Origin: Actinomyces sp. 432
GTDB lineage: Bacteria; Actinomycetota; Actinomycetes; Actinomycetales; Actinomycetaceae
NCBI RefSeq assembly: GCF_009930875.1
Contig: NZ_CP025249.1
Span: 992,001-1,056,000, forward strand
Length of the DNA stretch: 64,000 nucleotides
Reading direction: 5' to 3'
Shown here: positions 18,498 through 29,964 of the stretch, piece by piece
Position numbering within the stretch: position 1 is the stretch's first letter
Layout of the letters: every line of letters starts with the position of its first letter
Notes under the pieces: model-generated
Seen by the model: the letters and a program-made list of their open reading frames with translations, nothing else
What the model was told of the DNA's origin: nothing
Database searches by the model: none
Position numbers and translations under genes: made by a program

Positions 18498-20028
18498 CAG
18501 CGCGCCTCCTCGGCGGCATCCGTCACATCCGCCGGTTTGGGCACGTTATTTATGCCGGTCTCGGCATGTAACAAGTGCCGGTCTCGGTGAGTGGGGGAGT
18601 GCCCGTCCAGCAGGCGGGCCCACAGGCCGGGGAAGTCGGGCAGGGTCTTGGCGGTGCAGGCGATGTCGTCCACCTCCACGCCGCTCACCCCCAGGCCGAT
18701 GACGGCCGCGAAGGTCGCCATCCGGTGGTCGGCGTAGGCGCGCAGCCGGGCCGGGTGTAGGCGCTGCCCGGCGGGCAGGGAGGCGACCTCCAAGCCGTCA
18801 GCGGTCTGGCGGGCCCTCCCGCCGACCCGGTTGATCTCAGCCTCCAGCGCCGCCAGGCGGTCCGTCTCGTGCCCGCGCAGGTGGCCGATGCCGTGCAGGC
18901 GCGAGGCGTGCCCCTGCGCCGAGGCCAGGGCCGCCAGCGCGGCCACCGTGGGGGTCAGCTCTCCGACGGCGGACAGGTCGGCGTCGATCCCGCCGAGCTC
19001 ACCGGTGCCGATGGCAGTCAGTGTGAGTGAGCCGTCCGCCTCACGGACCTCCTCGACGGCGCCGCCCAGGGCGGGCAGCAGCCACCGCCAGGCGTCCCCT
19101 GCCTGGGTGGTGCGCTCCGGCCAGTGGCGTACGCCGACGCGCCCGCCGGCCACCAGCGCCGCCGCCAGGAATGGGCCGGCGTTCGACAGGTCCGGCTCAA
19201 TTGAGACCGCGCCACCCCGCGGCGCGCTCGGGTGCACCGTCCAGGTGCGAGCGCCCACGGGCGCGTCGGCGTCCGGCTCGTCCACGGCGATGCCGCGTCC
19301 GCGCAGGAACTCCACGGTCATGGCCACATGCGGCAGGGACGGCACCGGCCCGGTGGGGGTGACGGCCAGCCCGCCGGGCAGCAGGCACCCGGCCAGCAGC
19401 AGCGCGGACAGGAACTGGGAGGAACCGGAGGCGTCCACGCTCACCCGGTGCGGGGCCTCGGGGCGGGCCGGATCGGCGGGGCGCCGCAGGCGACCGTCAC
19501 CCGGACCCACCCGTGCTGGCAGGAATCCGGGCTCACCCAGATAGGCGACCTGCGCGCCAAAATCCTCCAGGGCGTCCAGGAGCGGGGCCAGCGGGCGCCG
19601 GCGGGCGGCGGCGTCGCCGTCGAAGACCACGGGCGCGTCGGCCAGCGCGGCCAGCGGTGGGATGAAGCGCATCACCGTCCCGGCCAGGCCGCAGTCGATG
19701 CGGGTTACGCTGTCGGCACCGGCACGGGCCGGGAACGGGCGCGGCGCGGGCGTAACTCGCAGGGCCCCGTCGGCCAAGGCACCGGGCTCATCAGGAAGTT
19801 CCTCGAAGCGGGCCCCCAGCGCCGTCAGGGCAGTACGCATGAGCTCGGTATCGCGCGAGCGCAGGGTGCCGCGCAACGTCGTCGGGCCATCCGCCACTGC
19901 CGCCGCCACCAGCGCCCGGGCCGTAAGCGACTTCGAGCCCGGCAGGTCCACGACGGCGTCCAGCGGGCCGGCGGCGGTAGGCGCAGCCCAGGGGCGGGAC
20001 GCGGGCGGAGGAACGGCAGCCACCTCGG

Positions 20029-20032
<4 letters not shown>
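18497..20032 (-). CDS. aroA: 3-phosphoshikimate 1-carboxyvinyltransferase (EPSP synthase)
   Basis: AroA makes EPSP in the shikimate pathway. Motifs include [17 protein letters not shown] near the start, [42 protein letters not shown], and [17 protein letters not shown] near the end. At 511 aa it is longer than usual: the extra C-terminal ~35 residues, from about [10 protein letters not shown] onward, are translated from two 23-bp repeat units and the sequence beyond, so this tail is probably not part of the ancestral enzyme. The GTG start overlaps the icd stop (GTGA). Confidence 0.93.
18540..18585 (+). repeat. Two 23-bp repeat units inside the aroA 3' end
   Basis: Units at 18540-18562 and 18563-18585 are diverged copies of the family found at 6718 and 8141. 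Both keep the GCCGGTCTCGGC hairpin core. They lie in frame within aroA and encode part of its C-terminal tail. Confidence 0.8.
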
Positions 20033-22275
<2,243 letters not shown>

Positions 22276-22363
22276 CGGTTGTATTCCTTCATGTTCCTCG
22301 AGGGCGTGTGTGGGCCTGACCCGGGGGCCGGCGGCGGCCGACGGGCGTGTCCCAACGACGAGG

Positions 22364-22904
22364 TTAGCGCGACGCGGCGGTGCCTCGCGCCGGGACCACC
22401 GGCTCGTACTCGGCGCGCACCTGCGCCTGTGCTGCCGCGATCGCTTCCCTGAGCCGGCGGCGATTGTTCCACCGCCAAGCCAGGGAGGGGCGCCCCTCGC
22501 GATCAACCGCGGACAGGGCCAGCCCTGCGCCGACGGCGGCGGACCGCATCAGCCCAGACAGCGCTTCCTTACGCTCGTCCTGGCTCTCGACGGCCCAGAC
22601 CGGGTTATTGACCAGTGCCAGCGGGACGTTGAGGACGGCCAGCACCGTGGCGCAGGTACGCGGCGCCCGACCGGTGGCCAGCCCGAGTCCGGCGGCCACG
22701 CTCACCGCTCCGCTGACGCGGGTGAGTAACTCGGCGTCAGAGTGCAGCACGGGCGGGACCCCGGCCTTCTCCAACCAGGGCTGCACCCGCTCGAACTTAT
22801 CCGCATGCCGTTTGGGGCGGGCGAGGGCGTCAATGCCATCGGCGATGAAGGGGGCGGCAAGAGCCGGGCGGGCAACGGTGCGCAGAAGATCCATGTCACC
22901 CATC
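22364..22904 (-). CDS. DoxX-like membrane protein
   Basis: This ~180-aa protein has four hydrophobic segments and the DoxX-type start [20 protein letters not shown], then a conserved [20 protein letters not shown] and [13 protein letters not shown]. DoxX-like proteins are small quinone- or redox-linked membrane proteins; the exact substrate is unknown. It lies divergent to the redox sigma factor gene, so it may share that control region. The start is either 22904 (MGDMDLL) or 22895 (MDLL). Confidence 0.75.
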
Positions 22905-22964
22905 CTCGCGCACCGCGCCGCCCGTTGCCAGTAGTCCGGCCGAGGTAGCCGGCGGAGGTAACCG

Positions 22965-22990
22965 GGAATGCGCGGACGTCTCTCACCGTT
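22965..22990 (+). promoter_or_regulatory. SigR/SigH-type promoter for the sigma factor gene
   Basis: GGAAT at 22965-22969 and GTT at 22988-22990 are separated by exactly 18 bases, matching the SigR/SigH consensus (GGAAT-N18-GTT). It lies upstream of the sigma factor gene in the same direction and would make the gene autoregulated, as known for sigR in Streptomyces. Transcription would begin near 22997. Confidence 0.75.
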
Positions 22991-23162
22991 AGGGTGCCTG
23001 ATGAATGTTTCCCCAACCAGCTCAGTCCCGGGGCCTGCGCCCATCACCGATACGGGTGGTGGACTCGGCCTGCTGCCGGACGCGGTGTTCGCTATGAGAC
23101 CACTCGCACATGGGGTGGAGTCGCGAAGCACTTCCGGCGGGGGCGGGCTAGGCTCGTGGACG

Positions 23163-23846
23163 ATGATGACGGACTCAGACAAACTCAGCCCTGCGGATCC
23201 GCCCGGTGGTATCACCCAGACGCCCGCGGAAGCCGGCTCCGACGAACTCGACCGTGCTCCGGCCGACGAGTCCGACGCGGCTCGCGCGGCCCGTTTCGAG
23301 GCCGATGCCCTGCCGTATCTGGATCAGCTTTACGGTGCGGCGCTGCGTATGACGCGCAACCCGGCTGACGCCGAGGACCTGGTCCAGGACACCTACGCGC
23401 GGGCCTTCGGTGCCTTCCACCAGTACCGGCCCGGGACCAACCTCAAGGCCTGGCTCTACCGGATTCTGACAAACACATTCATCAACACCTACCGCAAGAA
23501 ACAGCGCGAGCCACTGCAGTCCGACGCCGACTCGGTTGAGGACTGGCAGCTGCATCGGGCAGCCTCCCACGACTCTGTGGGACTGCCCAGTGCGGAGAAC
23601 CTCGCCCTGGACGAGCTGCCGGACGAGGAGATCAAGACGGCACTGGGAGAGCTCAGCGAGGACCGGCGTCTGGCCGTGTACCTCGCCGACGTTGAGGGAT
23701 TCTCCTACAAGGAGATCGCCGACATCATGGGCACCCCCATCGGCACTGTCATGTCGCGCCTGCACCGTGGGCGGCGGCAACTGCGTGAGCTGCTGGCGGA
23801 TCATGCCAGGCAGCTGGGCTATATCAGCGAGGAGAAGAAGCACTAA
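23163..23846 (+). CDS. sigR: ECF sigma factor, SigR/SigH type (redox stress)
   Basis: This 227-aa group IV sigma factor directs the thiol-oxidative stress response. Region 2 is [20 protein letters not shown] (residues ~53-72) and region 4 is [20 protein letters not shown] followed by [13 protein letters not shown]. It is coupled to the zinc anti-sigma gene by a TAATG overlap, the classic sigR-rsrA arrangement. The ATG at 23163 is taken as the main start. The frame is open upstream with an in-frame ATG at 23001, which lies 10 bases after the SigR-type promoter, so a longer isoform is possible. Confidence 0.92.
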   Translation: MMTDSDKLSPADPPGGITQTPAEAGSDELDRAPADESDAARAARFEADALPYLDQLYGAALRMTRNPADAEDLVQDTYARAFGAFHQYRPGTNLKAWLYRILTNTFINTYRKKQREPLQSDADSVEDWQLHRAASHDSVGLPSAENLALDELPDEEIKTALGELSEDRRLAVYLADVEGFSYKEIADIMGTPIGTVMSRLHRGRRQLRELLADHARQLGYISEEKKH

Positions 23847-24169
23847 TGGGTGAGAAGATCCCCACCGAACCCTGTTCGTGCTCCGAGGCACGCGCTCACC
23901 TGGAGCGGTTCCTCGACCACGAATGCGACCGCGATCTGGAGGCACGGCTGGCAGAGCACGTCGCCTCCTGCGAGCACTGCTCCCGCCAGGCCGACGCCGA
24001 GCGTCACCTGCGTGAGCTGGTGCGCTCCCGCTGCGCCGAGCAGGCGCCCGCCTCCCTGCGGGCGCGCGTGCTGGGCCAGCTATCGGCCGCGCGCATCACC
24101 ACGGCGGGTGCCGCGGTCACGTCAGTGGCTGTGGCGGCTGTGGCCGCCGAGAGTCTCGAGCGCCGCTGA
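23846..24169 (+). CDS. rsrA: Zinc-binding anti-sigma factor, RsrA type
   Basis: This 107-aa protein should bind the sigma factor and release it on disulfide stress. The ZAS motif HVASCEHC is at residues ~38-45 with an upstream Cys pair (CSCSEARAHLERF) and HECDRDLEARL. It is translated from a one-base overlap with the sigma gene. The C-terminal Ala/Val-rich stretch is not clearly membrane-spanning, which fits a soluble anti-sigma factor. Confidence 0.9.
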   Translation: MGEKIPTEPCSCSEARAHLERFLDHECDRDLEARLAEHVASCEHCSRQADAERHLRELVRSRCAEQAPASLRARVLGQLSAARITTAGAAVTSVAVAAVAAESLERR

Positions 24170-24345
24170 CTCGTGCAGGCCGGGCGGGCGCGTGCAGCCA
24201 AGCCCCGCCAAGGCGTCGGTTGTGTCAGCGCTCACCGGCGCAGCCGAATTGCTCGGCTGGCAGTATCGGGGCGCGGTATGCGAAGATACCCGGAGTTCCG
24301 TGCCCCTCGGGGCGGATAAGAACCACCAGACATCAGGAGGCAGGA

Positions 24346-24420
24346 ATGAGCAAGCGCGGTCGTAAGCGCCGTTCGCGCGCTAAGAACAGCGCCAACCACG
24401 GCAAGCGTCCCAACGCCTGA
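24346..24420 (+). CDS. 24-aa ribosomal protein bL37-like
   Basis: This very short gene encodes a Lys/Arg-rich 24-residue protein ending NHGKRPNA, which matches the actinobacterial large-subunit protein bL37. In other actinobacteria such a gene follows the sigma/anti-sigma pair, as here. A strong site (AGGAGGCAGGA) precedes the ATG, and a 17-bp stem hairpin follows the stop within 30 bases. It is below most length cut-offs and is easily missed. Confidence 0.85.
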   Translation: MSKRGRKRRSRAKNSANHGKRPNA

Positions 24421-24448
24421 GCCGGGTTGCGCGAACCCCCAAGTATTT

Positions 24449-24487
24449 ACGATCGGCCGACCACCCAAGCGGTGGTCGGCCGATCGT
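24449..24487. terminator. Hairpin after the bL37-like gene
   Basis: There is a perfect 17-bp stem (24449-24465 with 24471-24487) and a 5-base loop. It sits 29 bp after the bL37-like stop and before the convergent hydrolase gene, so it can serve both strands. Confidence 0.85.
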
Positions 24488-24602
24488 CATTCCGGACGAG
24501 TCCCCGGTGCAGGCCGACGAGCCCGGGCGGCGGCCGCGCGCCAAACGGCACTTCCCGCCTAAACCGCTCTAAAAGACGGAGCGCCCTGGTTGCCCTTGCG
24601 GT

Positions 24603-25199
24603 TCATCGCGGCGCGGGCACTCCCAGCCACTCGTACCAGCCGCGGTGCAGAACCAGCCAGGCCAGCAGTCCGTAGCCCGCCTGGCCCGGGTGCCGGCCCC
24701 CGTCGGAGACGACGTCCGAGAGCCACTGGTCGTGGTTGCGCAGCGGCTCGAAGGTCTCCACGTACGGGATACCGCGGCGCTGGCAAACTTCGCCGACTGC
24801 CCGTGACAGTGCGGCCGTGCCATCGGGGTCAGCGGTCGGCAGTGGCGGCGGACCTACTACGAAGCACGCGCGGTGCTCGCTGGTGGCCGTGTCTAGTACG
24901 TTCGCGATGGCCAGGCGGGAGCGGGCGTGGGAGACGCCGGCCAGCACGTCTGCGACTCCCAGGCCGATAACTAGCCGGTTGACGCCGGAACTGGTGGTGC
25001 GGCGGGCCACCTCGCTCTGCCAGCGCTCTGCAAGCCGGGCAGTCGTCTCGCCCGGAACTGCCAGCGTGTTCCACATGATGCCGAGCTCGCGGGGGGTGCG
25101 TGCCATTACCCGGCCGGTCCATCCCAGGGCGCGGGCATCCCCGTAGCCGGAGACCAGTTCGTCGCCAATGAAGCACAGGCTCGTTTCGTCCATGGGCAC
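24603..25199 (-). CDS. SGNH/GDSL-type hydrolase
   Basis: This ~198-aa protein starts with LCFIGDELVSGYGDARALGW, the block I pattern of SGNH hydrolases although the usual catalytic Ser context is written here as GDELVSG. It has IGLGVADVL (block III position) and a C-terminal DGGRHPGQAGYGLLAWLV that supplies the Asp/His pair. It probably cleaves an ester. The start is taken at GTG 25199 because AGGAG lies about 8 bases upstream; ATG at 25193 is also possible. Substrate unknown. Confidence 0.75.
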   Translation of the reverse strand: MPMDETSLCFIGDELVSGYGDARALGWTGRVMARTPRELGIMWNTLAVPGETTARLAERWQSEVARRTTSSGVNRLVIGLGVADVLAGVSHARSRLAIANVLDTATSEHRACFVVGPPPLPTADPDGTAALSRAVGEVCQRRGIPYVETFEPLRNHDQWLSDVVSDGGRHPGQAGYGLLAWLVLHRGWYEWLGVPAPR

Positions 25200-25449
25200 C
25201 CGCTCAGCTCCTTCCCACACGGCAGTTGCACGCCGGTGAAGTCGTCCTCGGGCGCTTGGGTCCCGAGCAGGATCCATCCTGCCATTGCCGACGCCGACGG
25301 CCGCGCACCACCTACGCCGCGTCCAGGTGATACCGTGCCAGCACTATGCGACGACACGCTCGCCGGGCGCACGGACGCCCCACCCGCTCCGGTGCCGAAT
25401 CAGACCACCCTCACCCTGAGTCCACTCGCCTGTGTGCCGGGGGCCGACC

Positions 25450-26817
25450 GTGAGGGAGTGGCTCATGATCGCCGTCGGCGTGCTGCTGACGGCCGGAACC
25501 GCCCTATTCGTCGCCGGGGAGTTCTCCCTGGTGGCCCTGGATCCCTCTACGGTGGAAACCCGCGCCGTCGCCGGCGACCGGGGCGCCACCAGGGTCCGCC
25601 GGGCCCTGAGCCGGCTGTCCACGCTGCTGTCCGGTGCGCAGGTCGGTATCACCCTGACCACGATCCTGCTGGGGTACACCATGCAGGCGGCGCTGGCGAC
25701 GCTGCTGACGGGCCTGATGTCCACCTGGCTGGCGCAGTCCGTGGCTACAGGCGTAGCGGCGACTGCCGCCCTGGTCATCGTCAATGCCTTTTCCATGGTG
25801 GTGGGTGAGCTCATCCCCAAGAACGCCACCCTGTCAGACCCGATGGCCGCCGCGCGCGCCGTCACCCCCTTCCTGACGGCCTTCACCACGGCACTCAGGC
25901 CGGTCATCGCGGTTCTCAACGGCACCGCCAACCGGGTGCTGCACCGGATCGGGATCGAACCCGCCGAGGAGATCAGCGGCACGCGCTCAGCCTCCGAGCT
26001 GGCTGCACTAGTGCGGCACAGCGCCGCGGAGGGCGTCCTAGACGTCTCCACCGCCACGCTGCTGACGCGCTCCATTGGTGTGGGCGAGCTGACCGCAGTC
26101 GACGTCATGACCGACCGGGGCCGCCTGCGCGCCCTGGCCGAGAACGACACCGCCGCCGACGTCGTCGCCCTGGCGCGCACCACCGGCCATTCCCGCTTCC
26201 CCGTGATCGGTGATGACAGCGACGACGTGCTCGGCATCGTGCACCTGCGCCGCGCCATCGCCGTGCCCTACGGCAAGCGGGCGGAGGTGCCGGTGACGTC
26301 CTCCTCCCTGATGACCCCCGCCCCCCGGGTGCCGGAGACCATGCCACTGGCCTCGCTGCTGGTGGAGCTGCGTGACACGGGCAGCCAGATGGCGCTCGTG
26401 GTAGACGAATACGGTGGCACCGCCGGCGTGGTCACGCTCGAGGACGCCGTGGAGGAGATAGTCGGTGATGTGGCCGATGAGCACGACCGGCGTCGCTCCG
26501 GCGCCCACGCCGATGCGTCGGGGGACTGGCGCGTGCCCGGGTGGCTGCGTCCGGACGAGCTGGCCGACCGTGCCGGCGTGTTCGTTCCCGACGACGGCCC
26601 CTACGAGACCCTGGCCGGGCTGGTCATGACCGAGCTCGGTCGTATCCCGGAGGTCGGCGACGCCGTGACCACGCCGCAGGCAGTGCTCACGGTGCAGGCC
26701 ATGGAGGGGCGCCGCATCACCCGGCTGCGCGTGCATCCCCTGGCCGCACCTGAAAGCGTCGGCATGGAGCAGGGTGAGGCGGACGCGACCGCCGGGGGAG
26801 CGGAGACGGGGAAATGA
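25450..26817 (+). CDS. CNNM/CBS-domain membrane protein (HlyC/CorC family), first copy
   Basis: This 455-aa protein has an N-terminal CNNM transmembrane domain (LLTAGTALFVAGEFSLVALD), the signature VVGELIPKNATL, a pair of CBS domains (GHSRFPVIGDD and ALVVDEYGGTAGVVTLED) and a C-terminal CorC_HlyC domain. Such proteins are linked to Mg2+/Co2+ efflux or homeostasis. It overlaps the next homologous gene by 4 bases (ATGA), so the two probably form a heteromer. The GTG at 25450 is chosen to place the first helix near the N-terminus. Confidence 0.88.
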   Translation: MREWLMIAVGVLLTAGTALFVAGEFSLVALDPSTVETRAVAGDRGATRVRRALSRLSTLLSGAQVGITLTTILLGYTMQAALATLLTGLMSTWLAQSVATGVAATAALVIVNAFSMVVGELIPKNATLSDPMAAARAVTPFLTAFTTALRPVIAVLNGTANRVLHRIGIEPAEEISGTRSASELAALVRHSAAEGVLDVSTATLLTRSIGVGELTAVDVMTDRGRLRALAENDTAADVVALARTTGHSRFPVIGDDSDDVLGIVHLRRAIAVPYGKRAEVPVTSSSLMTPAPRVPETMPLASLLVELRDTGSQMALVVDEYGGTAGVVTLEDAVEEIVGDVADEHDRRRSGAHADASGDWRVPGWLRPDELADRAGVFVPDDGPYETLAGLVMTELGRIPEVGDAVTTPQAVLTVQAMEGRRITRLRVHPLAAPESVGMEQGEADATAGGAETGK

Positions 26818-27962
26818 GTACCTCCCTCGCGCTGCTCCTGACGGTGGCGCTGCTGGCCGGAAACGCGTTTTTTGTGGCTGCGGAGTTCGCCGTCACCTCC
26901 TCGCGGCGAGCCCGGCTGGAACCGCTGGCACAGGCCGGGGACCGGCGCGCCGCCACCGCCTTGTGGGCGCTACAGCATGTTTCTCGCATGCTCGCGACCG
27001 CCCAGCTAGGAGTGACCGTCTGCTCCACCGGCCTGGGTGTGGTTGCCGAGCCGGCCATCGCCCACCTGCTGACCCCCCTGCTCACCCGGGTGGGCGTTGG
27101 CGCCGTCGGGGCGCATGCAATCGCCGTGGTGGCGGCCCTGGTGATTGTGGTTTACGCACACGTCGTCATCGGGGAGATGGTGCCCAAGAACCTTTCAATC
27201 TCCGCGCCCGAGACTGCCGCCCGGTGGATCGTGCCGACGCTGGTGCGCCTGTCGCGGGTGCTCGGTCCGGTGATCACCGGCCTGAACGGCTTCGCCAACG
27301 GGGTGCTGCACTTGTGCGGCATCGAAACCAGGGAGGAGGTCTCCGCGGCCTTCAATGCCGCTGAGGTTGCCTCCATTGTGGAGCGCTCCACCGCGGAAGG
27401 GGTCCTGGACGACGAAACCGGGCTGCTTTCCGGCGCCCTGGAGTTCTCGGAGGAAACCGCCGGCAGCGTGATGGTGCCGGTCGGCTCACTGGTTACCCTG
27501 CCCACAGGCTGCACGCCCAAGGACGTGGAGCACGCGGTGGCTGCTACGGGCTACTCCCGTTTCCCGGTGGTGAGACAGCCCCAGGTCACCGCTCCCGGCT
27601 CCCGGCCCGGCCAGGCGCCGACCGGCGCGCCCGCGCAAGGCCGAGACGCGGACAGGCCGGATGCGGGAATCCTCGGGTACCTGCACCTGAAGGACGTGCT
27701 GTACGCCGATGAGGCGGAACGGGCGCGGCCCGTGCCCCCGTGGCGGGTACGCGCGCTCGTGCCGGTTCATGCCGATGACGAGGTTGAGGACGTACTGGCC
27801 TCAATGCAACGCTCCGGCGCGCACCTGGGCCGCGTCCAGGACGAGTCCGGCACGACGCTGGGCGTGGTATTCCTGGAGGACATTCTCGAGGAGCTCGTCG
27901 GTGAGGTGCATGACTCAATGCAGCGGGAGGACCATCGCCGCCGTGACCTGGGGCAGGGATGA
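26814..27962 (+). CDS. CNNM/CBS-domain membrane protein, second copy
   Basis: This 382-aa paralogue of the preceding gene has the same architecture: LLAGNAFFVAAEFAVTSSRR, the VIGEMVPKNLSI motif, and CBS motifs GYSRFPVV and TLGVVFLEDILEELVGEV. It is shorter because it lacks the C-terminal CorC_HlyC domain seen in the first copy. The pair is co-translated and a division of work is likely, with the longer copy carrying the regulatory C-terminus. Confidence 0.88.
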   Translation: MSTSLALLLTVALLAGNAFFVAAEFAVTSSRRARLEPLAQAGDRRAATALWALQHVSRMLATAQLGVTVCSTGLGVVAEPAIAHLLTPLLTRVGVGAVGAHAIAVVAALVIVVYAHVVIGEMVPKNLSISAPETAARWIVPTLVRLSRVLGPVITGLNGFANGVLHLCGIETREEVSAAFNAAEVASIVERSTAEGVLDDETGLLSGALEFSEETAGSVMVPVGSLVTLPTGCTPKDVEHAVAATGYSRFPVVRQPQVTAPGSRPGQAPTGAPAQGRDADRPDAGILGYLHLKDVLYADEAERARPVPPWRVRALVPVHADDEVEDVLASMQRSGAHLGRVQDESGTTLGVVFLEDILEELVGEVHDSMQREDHRRRDLGQG

Positions 27963-28069
27963 TCCCGCAGGAGATGTGACCGTCGTCCTGGTAATGGCGG
28001 ATCACGGCTGGTTAAAGTGCACCGGTCGGTCGCGACGGCGGCCGCGAGCACTACCTCTGGAGGCACTGC

Positions 28070-29074
28070 GTGGCCGAACAGCCCATGACGCGGCGGCAAC
28101 GTCGTGACGCAGAACGCGCTGCGGAACGCGAGCGGGAGCCCGGCGCACAATCCGCTCCACCGGTGTCACCGGCTCCCGCGCCGCAGGAGCTCACCCCGGC
28201 TCCCGTCCAGGTCGATACCTACCGGAGCCCATCCGGCGTCGGCATGGGCGCGCGCCAACCCGGGGGCCGTCGGTACAGCTACGCGGGAACAGTGGGGCGG
28301 CTGGGCGTGCTGGCAGTCCTAGCCCTGGTGACTGTGGTGGCTCCTTTGACTCTGAGCCTTCCCACCGGTCCGCAGGCGGTCGCCGCCCTGGGTGCCAGCA
28401 GCACGAATCCGACCGGCGTGGGAACCACCGACCCCTCCTCCTCGATCGCGGCCGCAGTACTCGGTTCCGACGCCGATGTCGATACCGACTCCGAGCTGTC
28501 CAACGTGCCCGACGCCGCCACCCTGGCCCGGATCCGCGAGGCGTATGAGAATGCCTCCGCAACTTGCGCCGCACAGACCTCCGGCGCCTCCGGCGACACT
28601 GCGGCATTCAACTCCGCCCCGGAGCTGTTCTACCCCATGATCGAGGGCACCTACACGGTCTCGTCCCCGTACGGCTACCGGCTGCACCCGACCCTGGGAT
28701 ACATGAAGCTCCACGCGGGACAGGACTACGCCGCCTCCGCCGGCACTCCCATCTACGCGGTCGCCGCCGGCACAGTCGTGGAGGCCGGCATGTCAGGCAG
28801 TACCGGCACTGTCACTATCGAGCATGAGCTCGACGGCGAGACCTGGTACACCAGCTACCTGCACATGTATGAGGACGGCATTTACGTATCCAAGGGGGAC
28901 CAGGTAGAGGCGGGCCAGCTGATCGCCGGCGTCGGCTCCACCGGCTACTCCACGGGCCCGCACCTGCACTTCGAGGTGCGTACGGCCAACAACACCGAGG
29001 ACTCCTCGACCGTCGACCCAGAGGAGTGGCTGGCGGAGCACACCGCCGTCGAGCTGACCACGGACTGCGCCTGA
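28070..29074 (+). CDS. M23-family peptidase (LytM-like), membrane anchored
   Basis: This 334-aa protein has one transmembrane or signal segment (residues ~75-105) followed by a short linker and a C-terminal M23 domain. Zinc-binding motifs are visible: YRLHPTLGYMKLHAGQDYAA (first His/Asp) and GPHLHFEVR (HxH). It probably cuts peptidoglycan cross-bridges outside the cell, or activates amidases. The GTG start has CTGGAGG upstream. It stands alone between the CNNM pair and the phosphodiesterase gene. Confidence 0.88.
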   Translation: MAEQPMTRRQRRDAERAAEREREPGAQSAPPVSPAPAPQELTPAPVQVDTYRSPSGVGMGARQPGGRRYSYAGTVGRLGVLAVLALVTVVAPLTLSLPTGPQAVAALGASSTNPTGVGTTDPSSSIAAAVLGSDADVDTDSELSNVPDAATLARIREAYENASATCAAQTSGASGDTAAFNSAPELFYPMIEGTYTVSSPYGYRLHPTLGYMKLHAGQDYAASAGTPIYAVAAGTVVEAGMSGSTGTVTIEHELDGETWYTSYLHMYEDGIYVSKGDQVEAGQLIAGVGSTGYSTGPHLHFEVRTANNTEDSSTVDPEEWLAEHTAVELTTDCA

Positions 29075-29129
29075 CCGCTTGCACCCACCGCCCTGCAGCC
29101 ATCCGAACGAGCCGCACAGGAAGCCGATA

Positions 29130-29873
29130 ATGTCACCCTCTTACCGTTGCGCCGTCGTCGCCCACCGGGGCGGTGGCGGGGAGGCTCCGGAGAACACCTG
29201 GAGCGCCGTAGAGCACGTGGCCGGGCTCGGCCTGACCTGGATGGAAACCGACCTGCGGGCCACCGCAGACGGCGTGGTCGTGCTCTCCCATGACGCCGAC
29301 ATGGCGCGCACGACGGGGGACCCCCGACGCATCGCAGAGCTGACGTGGGACGAACTGGCACGAGTAGACGCCGGCGATGGGCGCGCCCCCGTGCGCCTGG
29401 ACGAGGCACTGGCCGCCCACCCCGGCATCCGCTTCAACGTCGACTTGAAGGACTCCGGCGTCGTGCAGCCTGCACTCCAGGCGGTACGCGAGGCCGACGC
29501 CCTGGAACGGGTGCGCTTCGCCTCCTTCTCCGCCCGTCGCCTGGCGGTGCTGCGCCGCCAAGAGCCGCGGGCAACTACCTCGCTGGGGGTGGGTGACGTG
29601 GCCGGGCTTATGCTGCTCAGCGAGGCGGCCGTGCCGGTGCCGCACACGCGCTGGGCCTGGACCAACGGGCGGGTCGACGCCGTCCAGGTCCCCCTCCGCT
29701 TCCACCGCGTGCCCGTGGTCACTCGCCGCTTCATCGCCCAGGCTCACACCGCCGGGCTGGAAGTGCACGTGTGGACCGTAGACGACCCCGAGCAGATGCG
29801 CTCGCTGGCCGCGCGCGGAGTCGACGCCATCATCACCGATCATCCCGCCCTCGCGCTGGAAGTACTCGGCTGA
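29130..29873 (+). CDS. Glycerophosphodiester phosphodiesterase
   Basis: This 247-aa cytoplasmic protein has the GDPD start VVAHRGGGGEAPENTWSAV (catalytic His-Arg), METDLRATADGVVVLSHDA (Glu/Asp/His metal residues), and a C-terminal VHVWTVDDPEQMRSLAARGV and DAIITDHPAL. It hydrolyses glycerophosphodiesters to glycerol-3-phosphate. The start at 29130 has CAGGAAG upstream; the open frame begins slightly earlier without similarity. Confidence 0.9.
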   Translation: MSPSYRCAVVAHRGGGGEAPENTWSAVEHVAGLGLTWMETDLRATADGVVVLSHDADMARTTGDPRRIAELTWDELARVDAGDGRAPVRLDEALAAHPGIRFNVDLKDSGVVQPALQAVREADALERVRFASFSARRLAVLRRQEPRATTSLGVGDVAGLMLLSEAAVPVPHTRWAWTNGRVDAVQVPLRFHRVPVVTRRFIAQAHTAGLEVHVWTVDDPEQMRSLAARGVDAIITDHPALALEVLG

Positions 29874-29964
29874 CGCACGGCGCCCGGGCGCGCCGTCACC
29901 CCCGGTGGGTGCCGCATGATGCCAAGGCTGTGACACTGCGGTGGTTGGGGGTGAGAATCAGGGC

